This document shows positions 1-10,700 of a stretch of DNA of 64,000 bases, one piece after another. The stretch's first letter is position 1, and every line of letters starts with the position of its first letter. Source of the stretch: Pogona vitticeps (lineage: Eukaryota > Chordata > Lepidosauria > Squamata > Agamidae); contig NC_135785.1 in NCBI RefSeq assembly GCF_051106095.1, positions 97,714,001-97,778,000 on the forward strand. Direction: 5' to 3'. Below the pieces are notes generated by a model. It had not been told where the DNA came from, did no database searches, and saw only the letters and a program-made list of their open reading frames with translations. Made by a program: the position numbers and the translations under genes.

Positions 1-984
1 AAAGAAAAATGATTGTAAAGAAAGGCCTTTGAAGGAAAAGAGTGAGTTAATTGTGGAATTTGAAATTTTGGTTTGTTGACAAATAAAGAATTGCCTTTGA
101 TTAAAAAAGAAATGGCCGCATCATCTGTGACTCAATGCCACAAAAGGGGGGGGGGGGAGGGTCCTGACAGGAGTCACATTTCCCTACTTCCATATTTTTC
201 TGCCAAATAAATAAACAAACAAATGAGGTGAATTTCAGGGATGGTAAGTCCGCTTTTAAATAGATCATAATCCTCACATCACTTAACAATCAGATAAAAC
301 CCATCCACTTCCAGTTTCCCTCTCTCTGTTGTTGCCATCCAAGTTGTTCATTCCTGCTACTGGGGAAGTGATACTAAACTATGAAAGCTCACATTGAAAT
401 AAATCTGCTGAGTTTTAAAGTTGCAACAACATCATTATTTTTATTTCTTTTATACAGGCATAATTTGTTTCCTTCCATAGGGTTTGCCTTGTTCATTTTC
501 TTCAACATCTCCTTGAGTGCAATGGAGGTTATTGTTTCTAGCACTCATGGGTTTGTTTGTTTTTTGGTTGTTTGTTTTTTCCTGGATCAACTACGTGTTG
601 AAGGGGTTGGTGGAAAACATGCTGCAGTGATTTATTTCTTGTCCAAATACTCAATTATAGAAGATGTTGCTGGAAATCTGTTCTACAATATTTAGATTAT
701 TGGGTTTATCTACATAAAATCACTGAATAAGTTCTTCCATGGAGTTTGATTGCAATGTATCACTTAGTTCAGCTTATTCTCCTTCTCACTGAATTCCAGC
801 AATCCAGCAGGAGAGGTGCACTTACGTTTGGGACACATAACACCTTGGTTAAGAGCCAATCTCTGTGAGATGGAAATAATGTTGATGGGGATTCTTTTGA
901 TACAGGAGACAGTAACTTCTCCTGGACAGTGCTGCACTTTTTCTTAAAAGCCAGGTTTATAGTTTGAGTGTATTATTATATATG
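1..984. other. AT-rich non-coding DNA
   Basis: No gene is recognisable. A poly-G run lies near 147-157. A stretch around 380-430 (AAGCTCACATTGAAATAAAT) resembles a short repeat seen again at about 33430-33470, so both may be remnants of one old interspersed family. The open frame at 381-695 has no recognisable domain and is probably chance. Confidence 0.5.
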
Positions 985-987
985 GCC

Positions 988-1178
988 ATATTTCAGGGTG
1001 GTGTAGTGGACTAAGCATGGAGTAAGACTCAGTAGATCTGGGTTCAAATCTCCACTCAGCCTTTGAACTTTATTAGAAGGGTTGAACTGGTAAAACCACT
1101 TCTTAAATATCTCACATGCCTTGAAAGAAATCTTATCGTTGCTAGACATTAGTTCCAACTTGATGGCACACATAATAC
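988..1178 (+). repeat. tRNA-derived SINE (squamate type, BovB-like tail)
   Basis: The stretch begins with a tRNA-like head (GGTGTAGTGGACTAAG, then GGGTTCAAATCTCC, a B-box). It continues with the body motif GGTAAAACCACTTCTTAAAT and ends near AACTTGATGGCACACATAA. The same body motif recurs at about 22.1 kb and 37.1 kb. The arrangement matches squamate SINEs thought to be mobilised by BovB LINEs. Confidence 0.75.
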
Positions 1179-1434
1179 ATCTCTAGAGACAAAAACCCAA
1201 ACCACCTTCTATTGCTATGCATTGATATTTCAGCTTCGACACTTCATAGAAAAGGAAATCATCATCATCATCACCATCTAACAAGTCTCCATTAACATAT
1301 AGCAGTGCAATTTAATCACTTACTTCAAAATTCTACAACTGAAGATTGGATGATAACATGCCGCACATTTCTGATAATACAGTTGTCAGAGAACAGGGGT
1401 AAATTACCCCAAATGGGGTAAAAATGAAAATCCT

Positions 1435-2228
1435 GGGGGTAATGAGGATGCGACTCTAACCTCTTCTCTCCTCCTCCCCCTCTTCTGACTGGAGGGGGAT
1501 CCCTGGCTGCCCGATCACCCCTTTCCCACCCCCTTCTCTGGCCCGGCTGCAACTGAGCCACGGTGGCTGGCAGCTGGTGATGGGCCCTGGCTGGCAGCAT
1601 ATAGCAGCCAAGGCGATGGTGGGGCCAGCCATAGCGGAGGGTGGGGCCGAGGCGAGTGGCCGGAGTGCCCCAGTGCCTGGAGAGGTGGATCGTGGCAGAG
1701 GGGGAAGGGCACAGTCATGATGGCAGCCAGGACCAGGCTCAGCCTCTGAGCATTGGGCCATCACTGCCCATGTCCCGTCCCATTCCCAGGGAAGCCCATC
1801 GCACGGCAGCAGCACTTGCCCAGCTGTGCGGCTTCCTTCGGCGGTGCCTCCGCACTGGCTGGCCGGGCCTGGCGGAGCCTCTCACCCTTCGTGTAGCAGC
1901 TGTCACAGCGCTTCAACTGTGAGACCCGTGGGAGCCCTGGCACCAAGGCCTGACGCGGCTGCCCCAGCAAGCAGCTTCTGGAGCCAGTGCTGGTGCTGGA
2001 CAAGGAGGCAGTGTCAGGTGCCCCCAGCGGGCGAGCCACCTGCTGCTCTTTGACAGCCACCCAGGAGCCACCCGCTGGCGGAGAAAGGGAGCTGCCCCTT
2101 GGGGCCAAGGTCTGAGCATGGCCCCACCAGGTGGCGGCAGAGGAGGCAGTGGTGGCCCAGGCACGGGCGGCAGTGCTCAAATGGCCACATGTGACCGAGA
2201 TCCTTCCTTTCATATCAAGGGGGTAATG
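1435..2228. repeat. GC-rich block bracketed by a 10-bp direct repeat
   Basis: The base composition changes sharply from AT-rich flanks to a strongly GC-rich interior (about 1445-2190). GGGGGTAATG occurs at both edges, 1435-1444 and 2219-2228. Overlapping frames on both strands are typical of GC-rich non-coding DNA, and none shows a recognisable domain. It may be a non-autonomous insertion, but the family is not recognised. Confidence 0.35.
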
Positions 2229-5225
2229 TTGGCGTATATAAATTTTTTAGATGGTAAAAGGTTAAAAAGTTCCCTGACCCCTGTGATAATAAAAGATCAA
2301 CAAAAGAGCAATGAACCCAGCAATTATCAACCAATTACATAGCTTCCAACAACTGTTCAAGGTCCTCACTGTACTTGCAAGATCAATACAGTGGGGCCTC
2401 ACAAACACCCCTACTTACGAAAATTTCAAGTTACAAAAAGCTCCAGCCGCAAAATTTTGCTTCAACTTGCGGCCAGAGCTTCCAGTTGTGACCAGAAAAG
2501 GGCAGGGAAAAAAGGCGGGGAATTCAAACCATTGGTGGTGAAGAGGCTGCTTCTTCGCCCCAACATTTAGGAAAAGGGAGGCTCAGCCTCCCAGGCTTCC
2601 AACACCGCCCTGACCTCTGTGCCGGGTGCTGGCTTCCTGGGTGTCCAAACCCCCTCCGCTGCCCTATGCCTCCCGTCCATGTTGCCCTCTGTCTCCTGTC
2701 CCTGCAAGAGGCAGAGGGCAGCCAAGGGGGTTTGGACACCCGGGAAGCCGGCACTGCCGCAGCGTTCAGGGCGGCTTTTGGCTTCCCTGGCTTCCAAAGC
2801 TGCACCCACTGCCCTCTCCCTCCTGTCCCTGCTGCCCTCTGCCTCCTGTCCCCGTGGGGACAGCAGGCAGAGGGCAACAGGAACTGGAGGCAGAGGGCAG
2901 TGGAGGGGATTTGGACGCCCAGGAAGCCGGCACCCAGCACGGAGGATGGGGTGGATTTCGGTTTCCTGGGCTTCCAAAGCTGCACCCGCTGCTCTCTCCC
3001 TCCTGTCCCCGCTACCCTTTCCCTTCTGTCCCCTCTGCCCTCTGCCTCCTGTCCCCTCTACCCTCTGCCTCCTGTCCCCGTGGGACAGAGGGCAGTGGGT
3101 GCAGCTTTGGAAGCCCAGGATTTTTTTTCCTTTGGCCGGAATGGATTAATCGGTTTTCAATGCAATCCTATGGGAAATGGTGCTTCGGCTTACAAAATTT
3201 TCGAGTTACGCCCACCCGTCCAATACAGATTAATTTCGTAAGTCGAGGCACCACTGTATATAATTACTTAACTGAAAACTCCCTATACCTAACTGAATAA
3301 AAAGGGAAGTTTAAAAAGTCAAGAGGCACAAAAGATCAGCTGCTTATTGATAAAATGATACTAAAGAATGCAAAAAGACACACACAAAAAAACAAATCTT
3401 AACATGGCCTGTATAGACTATAAAAAGGCATTTGAATCATTGCCACACAGTTGGTTTAACATCTGCCTAATTTTTTGGTGGGGAGATTAGTAAAAATAAG
3501 TTCCTCAAGAAAAACATGGAAAAATTGAAAACTCTCTCAATGGCCCGTGATGGAGAAATTGGGAAAATTAGCATCAGTGGAGGAATACTTCAAGGGGATT
3601 CTGTCACCACTGCTGTTTAACATCTCACTAAAATCCATATCAATAATTTAAAATAAAACTGCATTGGGCTACCATTTTTCAGAACAAGCAGGAAAAATCA
3701 ATACAGTAATCTCTTATACATGGATGACCTAAAACTATATGCAGAAAGTTCCACAGAGACAGAATCACTGCTAAACACACTGCAAATATTTAGTGAAGAT
3801 ATTCAAATGAAATTTGGAATTGACAAAAATGCAGCTGTGCCTATACACTGTGGTAAGATTTAAAAAACTAGATGGAATAAAGTTTAAAAATGGCAATATT
3901 ATAAAATCACTATCAAATGATGAATAAATACTATATAAATACTGTGGAATACTAGAAGCAAATAACATTGTGCACACAAAAGTTAAAGACTTGAAAAGGA
4001 ATATATCAAAAGATTGCTGAAAAACCTAAAATCAAAATTAAACAGTGGAAATACAATCAAAGCCATAAACACATGGGCAGTTCCAGTAACTGGATACACA
4101 GCTGAAATAACAAACTAGACCCAAAATGAATTGGCTTGAAAAACATGGAAACTAATGAACATGCATCATGCGCTACATGCAAAAAGTGATGTGGACAGAT
4201 TATATTTACCACAAAAAAATTAGATTATTGCAAATACAGCAAGTAGTAGAGGCAGAAAAAAAGAAGCCAAAATGATTATATCAGTACAAGCAGAGAAAAA
4301 TTACTTAAGGCAGTGAATATTTTGAAAACAACAGAACAAAGGCTCAGTATAAGAAACAACAATTTGCAAATGAATTAAACAGTTGGAAAAATAAACTACT
4401 ACATGGACAACACTTGAGAAATATTAATAGAAAGTATGATAATAATTCAACATGGATATTGCTAAAACAGGCGTCCATTAAGAAAGAAACCAAAGGCTTG
4501 ATTTTTGCTGCATGAAAACAAACATTCCGAACCAATGTGATGAAAGCTAAGATCCAAGGAATGAGTGCTAACATGAAATGTTGACTCTGCCAAGAAAAAG
4601 ATGAAACTGTCACACCTCATCTGCGAATGTCCAAAGATTGGACAAAAAGATTACAAAAGTAGACATGTTAGAGTGACAAAATTAGTGCAGTAGTCATTAT
4701 GCAAAAAATTTAACTTGCCAACCTCCAAAACCCCATGGGAGCATCAAGGAGAGAAGGTGTCAGAAAATGATGACATCAAGATCTTGTAGGATTTCCGGAT
4801 CCAAACTGATAGACACCGTGTACATAACACATCAGACTTAGTAGTAATGAAACTGCATCATTGACATTGCAATTCCAGGAGATTTCAGAGTTGAAGATAA
4901 TTAGAAAAACTAACAAAATATGTACATAGACCTGGCAATCAAAACATCTCACTTGTGGATGAAACACACTTTAGTGGTCTCCGTAGTCATCCAGGCTTTT
5001 GGGGACAATATCTAGACATTTCACACAGTATTATAAGCAGTTGCAGATCTCAGAAGCTAACATCATCAGAGCTACAAAAATCCAGCAGTATTGGGAACGG
5101 CATACATATTGCGCTGATATTTAACAGATACTTAGGTTAAAATTTGTATCTGTTATATAATAACAGTCAATGTTTTTATACTTTTGATTGACTGTGCCTG
5201 ATGTTTTTGAATAATAATAATAATT
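2220..5225 (+). mobile_element. R4/Dong-type LINE, degraded, interrupted by a DNA element
   Basis: Short peptides of a reverse transcriptase appear in order on the plus strand. Near 2290-2340 is NEPSNYQPIT. Near 3330-3460 are DQLLIDKMILKNAKR and IDYKKAFES. Near 3715-3750 is the catalytic block MDDLKLYAES. From 4560-4700 there is a cysteine/histidine-rich tail, and near 5050-5140 the terminal NGIHIALIFNRYLG. The order and motifs fit R4/Dong LINEs, which are common in squamates. The copy ends in an (AAT)n tail at about 5208-5225, typical of this clade. It contains many stops and frameshifts, lacks the 5' part, and is split by the element at 2389-3256. A second 3' end lies at 37.95-38.96 kb. Confidence 0.75.
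2389..3256. mobile_element. TA-flanked inverted-repeat DNA element (pogo/Tigger-like), GC-rich interior
   Basis: The left end is TA|CAGTGGGGCCTCACAAAC and the right end is GTCGAGGCACCACTG|TA, giving a TA target duplication and CAGTGG/CCACTG termini. Near both ends the words TTACGAAAATT and AATTTCGTAAG are complementary. The interior (about 2520-3120) is GC-rich and built of a TGCCCTCTGCCTCCTGTCCC-like module and its reverse complement, repeated several times. No transposase frame is seen, so it is non-autonomous. It sits inside the R4 LINE and is therefore younger than it. Confidence 0.75.
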
Positions 5226-6250
5226 TACTTTCAAGTCAATTATGAATTATGTTAATTACAAAAAATTTTACAATGATGGTGAAAGGGGATCCATAAATAT
5301 TTCTTTGAGTTCTATGGAAGAAAAGTGGAATATGTTTGTGAAAAAGAAATATGTTGTCATGTTCCAATTATCTGCTGAAATTCTTCCTAACATGAAGGTT
5401 AAAGTGCAGCATTTGCAACAGAGAAGATGGCAGTCTTAAAAGAGGATAACTACACATGGACATCTTGGGCAGAGGAGCACAGAAGGGAGTAGTTGGAACT
5501 CATGTGGCATAAAGAAATGAAATATGAACAGCCATTTTATTCATGTAACAAATGTTTGCGCACTAACGGTTTGTTTGCCCTTATGTAAAATGATAACTTT
5601 CTGAACAGAAAAAACAAATACCATCTCATAGGTATAGACCAAAATACATGCTAATTCAGGCACTTAAGACAGGAAGTACAGAAATAATCGACATTAGGTC
5701 AATGCAGGAGCAAATAGTCATTAGTGCTTGGTGATGCAAAGGAAAAGGAAAAATGAGAAAGTTCTAGTAGACTCAAGGAGAGTTCACTGCTTTGGAGTGG
5801 ATGATTACAGCTGCCAAATTGGTAACTTGACAGAACACAGTAAGAGCTCTTATGGTGATCCATTTCCTTTCCTTCAAATATCTGGGTGCAGCTTCAGACA
5901 TAACATTGCACGTTAATGGAGCAAACATACTGTATATGGATCATTTCAAATGGCAGGTCACAGAGATGACTCCCCTAACCCATGCACTGCAGCTTTTAGT
6001 GTCAATGCCACATAGGAATGCATGTGTGCACATGCACACCCACCTTTTAATTAATTTATTTTCATGCAGATCCATATATCACACTTCAGTTCAACAGGTG
6101 TTGGTGGCATAAGGAAGCTACAGATATTCTTCAGGGAAACCAATGCAAGTGAACCAGTACCATTTCCCTTTGAAGCAGGGGTGAGGAAACTTTGGTGTTC
6201 CAAAGGTTTTCAACTGCAGTGGATGCAATCCATTACCATTTGGCTGTACT
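5226..6250. other. Non-coding DNA, nothing recognised
   Basis: Between the R4 tail and the L2-like fragment there is no recognisable gene or clear repeat. Frames at 5242-5439, 5728-5916 and 5852-6252 have no recognisable domains or neighbouring splice structure and are probably chance. Confidence 0.5.
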
Positions 6251-6254
6251 GATT

Positions 6255-6740
6255 CAATTTATTTGTTTGTTTGTTTGTTTGTTTGACTTATATATCGCCC
6301 ATCTAGCTACAAGGCTACTCTTGTACACTCAAAAAATATGACACAAAATAAAGACATTGTCAAATTACAACCATCAGTGGTGGGTATAAACTCAAAATTA
6401 AGCAAAGTCAAAAACAAATCAAAATCAAAAATAGAATATATACCATAAAAGAAAACAAATAGTTAAGAGCTAAGATGGTGGAATAGAGATAAACATTGGA
6501 GAGTGCAACACGCTATTCAGATGTCAAGCCCAGAAAAGCCTGCCTAAAAAAAAAAAACATGTCTTCAAAGATTGTTTAAAAATTCCCAGTGAAGAGGCCA
6601 GACGGATTCCAGGCGGGAGATCATTCTAGAGCTGAGGGTCGGCCACCGAGAAGGCCCAGATTCTAGTCTTCTTTTTCTGGGCCTCTTTCAGGGTCTTCTA
6701 GGAGTCTTGCACATCTGGCGGACCAGAGGCTCCCTATCTC
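6255..6740 (-). mobile_element. L2-like LINE 3' fragment
   Basis: Starts with a (TTTG)n tract (about 6258-6284), then GACTTATATATCGCCCATCT, the complement of the common squamate LINE 3' end (AGATGGGCGGTATA-type). It continues to GGCCACCGAGAAGGCCCAGA near 6640, a conserved word of the same family. The fragment is degraded and has no usable frame. The family assignment rests on remembered consensus words. Confidence 0.5.
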
Positions 6741-6794
6741 TGCTTTAGGGCTGGACGACTAATTCCAAACTTGGCCTTACTAGATTTTGAAATA

Positions 6795-7717
6795 CAGTGG
6801 ACTCTCGACTTACGCAGGGCTCCACTTACGGACTTTTCAACCTACGGACTTCTCCGGCCACAAAATTTCCCTTCAACTTGTGGCTGGAGAATCGACCTAT
6901 GGACCAGAAGGGGGAGGTAGGAAAAGAGCCGAATTCAAATTTGGCGCTTTCCCCGGCTCCCCCTTCCAGTTCGTAGGCCACCAATCGTGCCTCCGGATGC
7001 CTTCCAGGGCTTCTCCGCCGCCATGGGAGGCCTCTCGGAGGTCACCCCCCCGCCGCTGATCGTGCCTATGAAGCATGAGTGGCGGTGGCAAGGGGACCTC
7101 TGAGATGCCTCCCACGGCGGTGGAGAAGGCCTCCGGAGGTCCCCCTCGCCACCGATTGTGCCTCCCGAAGGTACAATCGGCGGTCAGGGGGAACTCCGGA
7201 TGCCTTCCAGGGCTTCTCTGCCGCCATGGGAGGCCTCTTGGAGGTCCCCCCTGCCACTGATTGTGCCTCCGAAGCACGATCAGCGGCGGGGGGGTGACCT
7301 CCGAGAGGCCTCCCATGCTGGTGGAGAAGCCCTGGAAGGCACCTGGAGGTCCCCCTCCAGGGCTTCCCGGGGAGTAGACCGGGCCTACTGGGGGAACCCC
7401 TCCCCTGATAGGCCCGGTCCACCCTGGGAAAGCCTGCATCAGCGGGGGCAGGGGACCTCCGAGAGGCCTCTGGCAGCAGCAGGGAATCCCTCTGTGGTTT
7501 AGGATAGAGGTGATGGTGGTGGCGGGGGACCCCTGGAAGGCTTTAGAAAGATAAGGTCTACAGTGTTTATTTTCATTTTTTGGTGTGTGGGTTCCCCCCC
7601 CCCCATAGGAGTGCATCGAAATGCTTTCCTATGGGAAATGGACACTCAACCTACCGACTTTTTGACTTGCATCCACCGTTCCAACACGGATTAATTCCGT
7701 AAATCGAGGTTCCACTG
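6795..7717. mobile_element. TA-flanked inverted-repeat DNA element with foldback interior
   Basis: The termini are TA|CAGTGGACTCTCGACTTACG at the left and AAATCGAGGTTCCACTG|TA at the right. Subterminal copies of a CTTACGGACTT / CCTACGGACTT word lie near 6829-6850. The interior (about 6960-7500) is GC-rich with long inverted repeats: 6999-7070 is nearly complementary to 7272-7343 (for example GCCGCTGATCGTGC against GCACGATCAGCGGC). No transposase frame is visible. Overlapping frames on both strands are a by-product of the palindromic GC-rich sequence. Confidence 0.75.
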
Positions 7718-10700
7718 TACTTCTATGAAACCCAATTCAAAGGTCAAAGTACAATACTACATATATAACCTGAGAGTAAAAGCAGCTTATGGAGGAGCTA
7801 ACATCTCAAAGGGACAGGTCAGAATCAATAGGAAAGCAATTCTCTGCTTAACATTGCCCCTGACCCACAAATACAGGCTCCACCTTAAGTCGCCAAGCAT
7901 GGCCATATTATTTACTTACTAGTCATGTGCAACCCCTTGTCCCTTTTGGCCAAGTTCAGTACCCCAGATTGACCAAGTGCGCTTCTTAGCTCCCAGGCAC
8001 CACCTCTACTCCTCAATGTCTGAATCTCAGACTTTGATGTACCTAGCTAGTCACCAATTGATTTCTGGTTTTAGAAGACATTCTGCAGCTGACAGGAGAC
8101 TGAAGGCCACTGAGCTCTCTTCTGTTTGCCATCTAGGGCTGTCTTCATCTTAGCCCCTCCCAGAGTGAAGGCTGTGTCTGTATCCAGTCAACTTTTTAAT
8201 TCCCGGCAAAGCAGGTTTGTGAGGAAAGGACAGTGAGGCCTGACTTCTGGCTTGCTGGCCCATTTTGTGCATTAGAAGTATGGTGTTGTAATTCTAAAGG
8301 GTCAATTTTTTATTTTCTAAAACTATGCAGGCTATAAATGAAGGTAGGGCTGACTTTTATTTTTCTGAATGAATTTTAAAAGGTAAAACTGAGGACAAGA
8401 AGCTAGACACAGATCAAGGTCATGTTTCCAAAAGCAGTTACACTATCTGTAGCTTTCTGCTTTGAAAGAGAGGCAAACTAACATTCCAATATAACATTTC
8501 AATGCACAAGGTGGCTCCTTCGAGAATTTTTGTGGAATCTAGGCAACTCAATGGTACTCAATGGGCTAGGTGTTCCAAAGCTTGCTCAATAATGCTCTCC
8601 TTCTCCCTGTAAGTTCTGCAGTGCCCAGCCTGCAGAAGAGGCTTGCACAACTTGAAAACTTGTGTGTTTCTATATTTTAGCAGTCAAATAAATGTACCCA
8701 CCATTGGTCTGTGACTTTGCCCAAGTGTTTCTTATTGCCCATAATTCAGCCCTTGCTTGTAAGGGCAGATTCTCTGTGTGCTGAAGTAGAGAAACTGGTG
8801 AGAAAGAGAGGAGATAGATCAACATTCATCAACTCCTGCCCCCTTCCTTCTCTGCAAGCCACCAGCACCCTCTCAGGATACACCAGGCTCAAATGCAATG
8901 CCATACACAGCTTTGGGCTGCAAGAGGAGGCCAGGGCCAGATCTACCATCAAAACAAAGAAGTTCTTCTATTTTTGCTGCCGGGGGGAGGGCTTGCTTGT
9001 AGGATTCCTGCCTCATGTGCCAAAATAACCAGGCCTCCAGTAAATGGACGAAGTGATTTTGGACAGGTAGTGGCTGGGGAGGCGGGGTTGTTGCTGTGTC
9101 TCAGGCAGCAAAAAGATTTGGCATGGACCTCAGAGGACAGGGGCACATTACTGTGGAGCAAGAAAGAATGGGGACAAGGAACTGGCCAGTTCTATTCCCA
9201 TTCTTCTCTTCTGCTGGATTGTCACCACATTAATGGCAATTGCCATGCTGGAACTCAGGTAACCGATAGCGCGCAAAGGCATTTGGTAGTGTGGTTTAGA
9301 AACCATTATGCAGTTATTACATAGTTCACCAATACAACCACTGAGAAATATACTCTTTATTAGTTTTTTTTTTTAATAGTCTAAAACTTCTTTTTTTTCT
9401 GTTTGGAGTTACAGTGCATTCCAACTGCTTTGTAACTGATTGATTCAGCATATTACAGTTTGGACTAGCTCAGGAACAGGGGAAATGGCACATGCTGCCT
9501 ATTGGAAAAAAAGGAACTAGTAAATTAAAATGAGATGGGAACTAATCATCATATCCATATGCATTTACACAATGTCTTCAGTGACTATGGAATGATAATA
9601 AAACATTGTAGCTGAATTTCTTGAGACTCAGAAGGTGATCTCATTCTTGACTAAGCAAAGAAACCAGCAAGGATGACATGGTAGAATTACATGTTATAAC
9701 AGATATGTGACTGCTGCCCAATATGGTCTTCTTGTTTCAAGTTCCACATCTAGTTCAACTTACCTCATTTTGTGATGTTATTATGATGTGAATTTTCCTG
9801 TCTCTTCCAGCCAGTGCTGTAGAGCAGGGGTATGGAAATATGCATTGTAAAAAGGCAGGGCATACAGCAAAGCGAGTTAAAAAATCTTGAATGAAGAAGG
9901 ATGGAAGCCAACATGGAATGTCTGTTCTTACATGTGCTTTTTGCTTCACTTGTACATGCAATTCCAGCCCAAAGGTCTTTGATGATTCCCCTATCCTCAA
10001 TCCCTTCTTAAAATATGGGCCGTAATTTTCCACACATTTGTAGAGAAATCTAGTGCAAAGCAGAAGAAACACTTAAATAGTTTCAGGCGGTTAGGTTTAC
10101 AAATGAAAGTTCTTATCACATAAGAACATGCAACACAATTATTTTCACCTGCACATATGTGACATGGCAAAATGTCATCTAGAAAGCAAAACAAATACCA
10201 GATTTTGTTACCATTTAAGGCTGGCTCAGCCATGCATGCAAATCACTAGTTTTCTCTGAACTTGATTATACTTGTAGAATGATGCATTACACAGGATCAG
10301 AATCTAGAAGTCATATGTTACAAGTAACAGTCACTTGGAAAGTGTTATGGTGGACGATTAACAAGAGCACAACAAAGTTCCTTTTATGAAATAACTTAAT
10401 GACTATTATCTTCGTTACAGTTTTTATTTGAAATTAGTAAGTTTTAGTCACTGCTTCCAAAATGTTGGTAGGGTGCAGAGAGATTTAGCCACTTGTCTAT
10501 TTTTAATCTCCTTCCCCAGATTAAATATTAATCAAATATAGTTTGAAGTAGTAAATAATATCCTATTTTTTAAAAAAAACAATTAACAGTAATGTAATGC
10601 ATTAACTTAAAAAAATTAATATCCTAAATTCTGTACAAAGCACAGGACATCAGCCAAAAATGTCTTTTTATCATGCACAGCTGATGGCTACACCTGAAGC

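Noticed and set aside
1325-3300. Many overlapping frames of 60-224 codons on both strands
   Set aside because: They coincide with GC-rich, internally repeated sequence. They overlap in several frames and both strands and show only low-complexity Pro/Ser/Cys/Leu content.
6787-7616. Long Pro/Gly-rich frames, including one of 239 codons on the minus strand
   Set aside because: They lie wholly inside the foldback interior of an inverted-repeat element and arise from palindromic GC-rich modules.
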